Shown: piece by piece, positions 60,601-64,000 of the stretch
Layout: the number at the start of each line of letters is the position of its first letter
Position numbering within the stretch: position 1 is the first letter of the stretch
DNA from: DSWT01 sp035415725
GTDB taxonomy: Bacteria > Chloroflexota > Anaerolineae > B4-G1 > SLSP01
NCBI GenBank assembly: GCA_035415725.1
Contig: DAOOGN010000008.1
Span: 6,102 to 70,101, forward strand
Reading direction: 5' to 3'
DNA length: 64,000 nucleotides
Made by a program: the position numbers and the translations under genes
Notes under the pieces: model-generated
The model's input: only the letters and a program-made list of their open reading frames with translations
The model's database searches: none
Told to the model about the DNA's origin: nothing

Positions 60601-63479
60601 TTAGCATCGCGCCACAAGTCGGAGAGTGGTTCCACCTGGCCGTCACCTGGCGCGATTCTTATTGGCCCCATAACATCCACATCTACATCAACGGGCGCGA
60701 AATTGACGGGCCTACGAATCTCTTCCTACAAACTGGCAGTCTCGGCCCTCCAAATAACTTCATGACCATCGGACAAGATTATGCAGGTAATTTCTTCCGT
60801 GGCGCCCTGGATGAAGTCGCCGTATTCAGCCGTGTGCTCACAACCGATGAAATCCTGGCGATCTACGAACGACAGTCACCGGCCTACACGGCCTACTTCG
60901 ATTCCGCGCTGATGCACGAGACGACCGGCAGCAACGCCTGGAGTACGCTGGCCTGGTGGCCCAGTATGCCGGTGGGCGTGGAGCTGCCGGACAACGGGGC
61001 TAATTGGAGCGTCACCGACACACAAAACCTTGCCGACAGCGGATATCGCTCCCTCACCAGCACATTAGCGATGAGCGGCACCGTCCTGCTGGCCCACATG
61101 AACGAATCCAGCGGCGCGACATCCTTCTTCGACACGTCGGGCGCGCGCGATTCCCAGGGATACCGCAATGAGGGCTATTGCGATAGTGGGCGCTGCCCGC
61201 AAACAGCCGCCGGCAGGTTCAACGGCGCACTCCAGTTTGACGGCCTTGATGATGCCATCTACTTCCACGAACCCAAAGACTTCCCCAAGACCCAGATGAC
61301 CGTGATGTTCTGGATGCGTACACAACAGAACTACGGCGGGCTGTTCCAGTACAGCGTCACCGACAGCCCCAGTGCCGACGATGGGCTATGGCGTTTTCAA
61401 GCGGACGAATTCACCATTAGTGAACCGGGCAGCCTGCAGATGCATATCGGCGGGCAATTATACAGCTCCTCGGTTGTAGCCAACGATGGACAATGGCACC
61501 ACATCGCCGTCACGTGGGACGATGCCATCCGCACGATTGTCATCTACAAGGACGGTGTCGTGGCACAGACGATCCCTTCCGTCATCACGTACACGCTCAC
61601 ACAGCCCCACAACAATCCGCGCTTCCCGGCCCGCGTCGTGTTGGGTAATCGCCTTGGCTACACGTATGATTACGCGCAAGAGTGTTCCTGGACTTATCAC
61701 TACGGCTGCCTCCCATTCTATCTCTATGGTCTCTCGGAATCAACCCAGTCCCCTTACAGCGGCAAGCTGGACGAACTGGCCGTGTTCAAACGGGTGCTCG
61801 ACGCTGACGAGGTCCGCGCCGCTTACCTGCGCGGCGTCGCGCGGATGAGCTTCCAGGTGCGCACCTGCGCGACGTCCGACTGCAACGGCACGGATGAGTA
61901 TTTCGTCGGGCCAGGGGGGCTGCGCTCCACGTACTACACGGATGAACCGGACTCCAGCACGCCGTTATGGTCACTCGCCGGCCTGAAACCCAATCCCTAC
62001 CTCCAATACCGCACCTACATGGACGGCTTGGTGCCCAACTCCACGCCCGAACTCATCACCGTCACCGTCAGACCGCGCGCCGAATGTGGCACCAATGCGG
62101 CGAAGTCCGTCATCACCTGCACGTTGAGCAGCCGCGAATCGCCTCTGCCGGTTGGAGACTGGGTCGTGGTCAACGTGCCGGTGGCCATCACCAGCAACGC
62201 CTTCGTGTCTGCCGCCATCCTCAACGGCCAGTTTGTCATTCAAAACCAGGCGCGCATCCTCGCCGCAGAAGCGGATCACAACCAGACATACAACACAGCG
62301 GCCGTACCGTTGACGTTGAAGCCGATCAGCATCACCTCCGTCAGCATCAGCTCCGCTGCTCCCGCCTGGGAACTGAATCAAGATTATAATCTGACTGCCG
62401 CCGTCGAACCGAACGGTTCACCGTCTTCAGAAGCAGCGGCAACGCCACCTATCTGGTACGAGTGGACGGCGCCGCTCTACGGCACACAGCTCTACACAGT
62501 CACGTCGAACTGGCTCAACCATACTATACCCTTCAGTTACTCCGTCGCCGGTGTCAGAACCATCTCCGTCCGCGCCCGCAACACCACAGCCGACGTGTGG
62601 CAGACGGCATCCGTCAACGTCAAGGTCAACCATCCCTGGCCGCACATCGACACCCTCACGCCGGACAACACGGATGCCTACAGTCCTACTTTGACCCTCA
62701 CCATCCATGGAACCGGCTTTGTGGACGACACCGTTACCAGGGCGTTGTGGGATGGCGCGGTCCTGGCGACCAGCAACGTGGTGAGCAGCACCCAAATGAC
62801 CGCCGAGATTCCAGCAACCGATTTCCTGCTCGGCGGAACTCACCTTATCACCGTCCGCAACGCGGAAACTGGACTGGATACGCGCATGTCGAACGCCGCC
62901 ACTTTCACCGTCTATAACCGCGTGCCGACGGTAAGCAACGTCGCGCCGGTCTCGCCCACCATCAACATCACCACACCGATCGTCATCAGCGGCGACTACT
63001 TCGCCACGAGTGAAGCTATCGTGCGGCTCTACAGACCCGGCACGACTTTGGTGAACCTGACGCCCGGCGCCGCCACACAGACACAAATCAGTGCGACCAT
63101 TCCAGGTGACAATATCCAAACGGCGGGTTACTACTCCCTGACGGTGCAAAACCCAACACCTTACCGCTCCACTGGGGAGTCCAGTCAACTGTTGTTCACT
63201 GTCTACAATCCACAACCCACTATTACTTCCTTCAGTCCACCCACGACCACGGTGAGCACCGGTTTCACACTCACCCTCACCGGCACAAACTTCATCGACG
63301 GCGCACAGATTTACTGGAACGAGACCGCACTCGTCACGACATTCGTTTCTGCCACGCAGCTACGGACTACTGTTCTCGACACGCAGGTTTACAGCACGTC
63401 GGGCAATGTGCTAGTCTTCGTCAGGAACCCGGCACCAAGCGTCGCCGACTCGAACACCATTCAGTTCCCTGTGCAATGA
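54672..63479 (+). CDS. Giant multidomain secreted surface protein (DUF11/FG-GAP/PKD/TolB-like/LamG/IPT)
   Basis: A 2935-aa exported protein. Residues 1-37 are a signal peptide (LTALSTLVLMMLTPALGPVS). A DUF11-like domain is at about 97-240. Some twelve FG-GAP/VCBS repeats with Ca-binding DxDxDG loops (DFDRDGDLDLALG) span 270-1010. A PKD domain (QTWDFGDGSRP) is at about 1190-1256, then the KFIYLPLVLKG motif near 1273. TolB/PD40 propeller repeats run 1337-1733, a second DUF11 to 1797, two LamG-like domains 1853-2066 and 2133-2390, and three IPT/TIG repeats 2650-2935. It has no sortase or C-terminal TM anchor. It is probably an adhesin or matrix protein. The link with the eCIS is by position only. 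Confidence 0.85.
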   Translation: MMKRTYKIFQRLVWRLTALSTLVLMMLTPALGPVSAAHSYQPPAVGAQQAVGGPTQPQMYPTVEPPPVVDIIGPQPLYPQWLMELMRRPAPYSTTAGFVILQSAATGDADLDTNHIYNGDRITYTIELSNTSGVDLNHITVVDILPLNALTAITVTGAATWRFNYETTTYLDQIGVEEVVTATREISWSIPTLTNNNCITLTFSGNVVGQSDNTTFTNRIFALYYEAGASDPGSASAGELAVTAHMRIPTANLGGMTISPVPTWLSRDMGGTLSQDWGDFDRDGDLDLALGSALGTTVYRNDDGRLNLYWVSPLNAQGNRRLSYGVRWADVNPNNRQLELVVVGDVVEGSATFMAELPGINYVYIVTDTVKKFIETDSFTSTYQLMRVVPGDFDGDGAVDLVASTNAINADCPVILYRNLGKGNFTNAPNTETFHNTECLSGSNNEGGGATAALSAADFDNDGDLDLATGVFPTTLRLLVNNVANSGPLTLTNPFTATPAIDIETTLQYIPYDLAWGDYNADGYLDLAAAYPLQRSARVYRNQSGVTLQALTSTIRTDAFFTPRALDWGDVNADGQLDLIVANDPPGIYQFNKQTAKFEKITTLDLPTIGGQVWSLRSLSLLDADNLNLLISNRDGSSQLYNTFGPRLNRTLTPITAKNMASVAWGDIDGDGDLDLLYGAGPTQLSSQLQMNKEGDFATDRQFLSSGFGPHHVAFGSMITGTLDIAIGTLEKLQIYTNAQIDDSDNDIDQSPTLTLINGRKVHSLAWGDPNDDSQLDLLVGTETTDGTPILQLFLNKNGLLQTTPVLTLSVESRVQSLIWKDFNNDYYLDFAVGQKAGPTKIFTHNGDMTFSLYWESNAAPDTRSIDAADYDHDGDFDLAEGNYGTYDVLWENHITGQVPVTAPQNRFTQAFTFTTPYSQTTSVAWGDWDNNGYPELAVGKYNAYDMVYANQESAPGAPAFTEAWHSQDQANTTGVAWGDRDNDGDLDLAVSRSGGGWSGFYENVISHPAHLLTTDTHRNYQLPNEAPYVYIERPGHTDDAYQFSSANVLAGPTKPTMEIHYRLFDPEETPLAQTIFEYSLDGGVVWKPATSAIQPYTPTTQTSINGYPAVFTWNAAADKAISDEARFRIRVIPLDRYGPVQRGANQSISPPFRVRATTCTWPADMTIQAYLQPTGTLLAPTQVIQPKQRIRFETHVNIVSGEILTQTWDFGDGSRPLSLAWPASRPITHVYNSMNVYTVTVRIDGEVCPIARPGFVSRPMYVGMTHPFSKFIYLPLVLKGLKTSLTLSNNDTPAWTSAANDTVAPQHFSEAEPLQPSPANVNLAPQATSAVAMPDNAVQITDSPLGVDSQPVINGDGTRIAFWSTGRHGASNADGNIEVFLSKVTPSGQVDPYPLQLTNSKGTILGGFNLGPSINGDGNRVVFFSDQDLLGENNTGATVILTNTGQALRQDNGDRNFEIFLADIENSQVSLIQLTDTADGENILPSISHSGQYIAFASNVNLTGDLKRQTGTGIFVAEITHTQNITWNVRYTQVVTPLGANDQPSISKEGQFVAFVSDQDLVPGSEAKPNNNREIFLAELANGQVKRYIQVTATPDGITNEQPSIISGTASSAGTVVYHVAFLSDEDWNDNVDNANHDRQVTLAVITTTATSSVVDVRAIPQDPGEKDYPTISADGGRIAYISTADQKLHLYDTFEQRDIAQNAVIPYAFPALSADGTQMAFVANWDIYRAEYPLVDLYLFKYANTDQATAGDTVTYTFLTINAGPSPANDAKIIDTLPPGMQAQVITWNPDTYRDAGASGFSTCTGDRCEHHGTGWNATAQALTIADFTGRVFDLPDRNDTTLAAQWTDMRDNELLLHMETVPPADVNTENISRTPGILSGSPTVAAGQINNALVFNGDDALYAGDVLNTYDTGATATWMTWVRLDSTSPGAMMAEIDPSYDGWAIDFPSSSQVRFRGANYWDNYDRSFVAEREVSIAPQVGEWFHLAVTWRDSYWPHNIHIYINGREIDGPTNLFLQTGSLGPPNNFMTIGQDYAGNFFRGALDEVAVFSRVLTTDEILAIYERQSPAYTAYFDSALMHETTGSNAWSTLAWWPSMPVGVELPDNGANWSVTDTQNLADSGYRSLTSTLAMSGTVLLAHMNESSGATSFFDTSGARDSQGYRNEGYCDSGRCPQTAAGRFNGALQFDGLDDAIYFHEPKDFPKTQMTVMFWMRTQQNYGGLFQYSVTDSPSADDGLWRFQADEFTISEPGSLQMHIGGQLYSSSVVANDGQWHHIAVTWDDAIRTIVIYKDGVVAQTIPSVITYTLTQPHNNPRFPARVVLGNRLGYTYDYAQECSWTYHYGCLPFYLYGLSESTQSPYSGKLDELAVFKRVLDADEVRAAYLRGVARMSFQVRTCATSDCNGTDEYFVGPGGLRSTYYTDEPDSSTPLWSLAGLKPNPYLQYRTYMDGLVPNSTPELITVTVRPRAECGTNAAKSVITCTLSSRESPLPVGDWVVVNVPVAITSNAFVSAAILNGQFVIQNQARILAAEADHNQTYNTAAVPLTLKPISITSVSISSAAPAWELNQDYNLTAAVEPNGSPSSEAAATPPIWYEWTAPLYGTQLYTVTSNWLNHTIPFSYSVAGVRTISVRARNTTADVWQTASVNVKVNHPWPHIDTLTPDNTDAYSPTLTLTIHGTGFVDDTVTRALWDGAVLATSNVVSSTQMTAEIPATDFLLGGTHLITVRNAETGLDTRMSNAATFTVYNRVPTVSNVAPVSPTINITTPIVISGDYFATSEAIVRLYRPGTTLVNLTPGAATQTQISATIPGDNIQTAGYYSLTVQNPTPYRSTGESSQLLFTVYNPQPTITSFSPPTTTVSTGFTLTLTGTNFIDGAQIYWNETALVTTFVSATQLRTTVLDTQVYSTSGNVLVFVRNPAPSVADSNTIQFPVQ

Positions 63480-63485
63480 CAGTAT

Positions 63486-63560
63486 AGGACTTACGCAAGC
63501 CCGGCTCGAATCAAACGGCGGAGGGTTGGTAGGGACGCCTTTCGGCGTCTCGCTGTGGCC
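63486..63560. mobile_element. MITE remnant, left half
   Basis: AGGACTTACGCAAGCCCGGC and the GGGACGCC..GGCGTCTC palindrome match the left half of the 51251-51372 element with some changes. The right half is missing. It starts 7 bases after the giant gene. Confidence 0.75.
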
Positions 63561-63588
63561 GTCTCCGACCGAGCCACCGCCGGGCCCA

Positions 63589-63644
63589 GGTGGGCACGGT
63601 CAGAGACCAGCCCAAGCATCTCTCAATCATTGGCGCTATACCCC
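63589..63644. repeat. Dispersed GGTCAGAGACC repeat, copy 3
   Basis: GGTGGGCACGGTCAGAGACC is followed by AGCCCAAGCATCTCTC and ends at GGCGCTATACCCC. It has the same block order as 26759-26817. Confidence 0.75.
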
Positions 63645-63659
63645 CAGCGGGGTTCTGCG

Positions 63660-63687
63660 TTGCAGCATACAAGATGTGTGATATAAT
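63660..63687 (+). promoter_or_regulatory. Extended -10 promoter
   Basis: TTGCAG at 63660-63665, a 16-bp spacer, and TATAAT at 63682-63687 with the TGA extension in front. Expected transcript start near 63694. The next structured element is the terminator at 63835. Confidence 0.6.
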
Positions 63688-63693
63688 CCCGTC

Positions 63694-63871
63694 TGAAAAG
63701 GCAGGAAAGCACGATGGTTCAGTTATCTGTTGGACACTCCGTTCTGATGCTACGAGGCGTCGTCTGTTTTAGCGCAGCGCACCGGCTTTAGGTGCGCCTG
63801 CGAACAACACTTGCATTTCATTTTATCAGTTCAGAGCCGTGGGCGCGCTCGCGTCTGCGGCTTTTTGTTTT
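63694..63871 (+). ncRNA. Candidate small RNA or structured leader
   Basis: About 178 nt between a good promoter and a strong terminator. They include an internal hairpin (63773-63802, CGCAGCGCACC / GGTGCGCCTGCG, 7-nt loop). No good open frame lies inside. I do not recognise a known RNA family (not SRP, tmRNA, or a riboswitch I can identify). If a gene begins after the window, it could instead be a terminator-type riboswitch. Confidence 0.4.
63835..63871 (+). terminator. Intrinsic terminator
   Basis: A 28-base hairpin, AGCCGTGGGCGCG to CGCGTCTGCGGCT with three or four G-T pairs, is followed by TTTTGTTTT. This is the clearest Rho-independent terminator in the window. Confidence 0.75.
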
Positions 63872-63946
63872 CTCCTGACCACCTTCCTGCACCGCGCACG
63901 CGAGGCCCCCGCCGCGGAGAGCGTTTTACCACGAATCTTCACAAAC

Positions 63947-64000
63947 CGTATCTATTCAGGCTCGTAAACCTGACGAAGCCACTTATTCCCTATGCCAGGT
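63947..64000. repeat. 54-bp repeat, copy B (inverted)
   Basis: The reverse complement of 15284-15337 with three differences. It runs to the last base, so the full element may continue outside the window. Confidence 0.85.

Overview
The window looks like a piece of a moderately GC-rich bacterial chromosome, most likely from the phylum Chloroflexota (Anaerolineae/Caldilineae type). That assignment is inference. It rests on the gene set (DUF2905, DUF1361, MurA with Asp instead of Cys, a secreted protein with an internal IYLPLVLK motif) and on the abundant short 'word' repeats between genes. There is no rRNA or marker gene to prove it, and I see no integrase or phage head/packaging genes.

Positions 1-26580 are mainly ordinary chromosome. 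They hold the end of an oligopeptide ABC importer (OppD partial, OppF), a flavodoxin, a ThuA/Gfo-Idh-MocA sugar pair, and glycogen synthase facing homoserine dehydrogenase. A minus-strand block follows: phosphodiesterase, RdgB, YprB-like nuclease, MurA and a DUF62 SAM hydrolase. Next come an SDR, DUF2905, an MBL-fold hydrolase, a response regulator with a 7TM histidine kinase, a pRiA4b ORF-3-like protein, DUF1361 and tRNA-Val(TAC). A second minus-strand block carries a GT2, an RNA N2-G methyltransferase-like protein, a lactonase, a YigZ protein and a large radical SAM protein.

Positions 26946-54532 are a nearly complete extracellular contractile injection system (eCIS; Afp/PVC relative), all on the plus strand. 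The order is AAA+ ATPase; a strong sigma-70-like promoter; DUF4157 putative cargo; DUF4255 terminator protein; sheath; three gp19-like tube proteins; a small assembly protein that ends on a G8 run directly before an ATG-less DUF6760-like reading frame; a 58-aa protein; a fourth gp19-like protein; an 854-aa proline-rich protein; LysM hub protein; VgrG-like spike; PAAR tip; gp25; baseplate J-like; tail protein I; and a further baseplate-associated protein. I recognise no tail fibre.

The particle genes run directly into a module I do not recognise from described eCIS: an FHA-like protein with Trp-Trp motifs in a disordered tail (48838), a protein with two membrane segments (50261), and an FHA-like/single-TM/ectodomain protein (51410). 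A 2935-aa signal-peptide surface protein (54672) follows, with DUF11, FG-GAP, PKD, TolB-like, LamG and IPT/TIG regions. Copies of one MITE-like element lie before the 51410 gene and on both sides of the giant gene. My reading is that this module could dock the particle to the cell envelope, and it is the most interesting part of the window. The last 500 bases hold MITE remnants, a promoter-to-terminator unit that may be a small RNA, and an inverted copy of a 54-bp repeat found at 15284.
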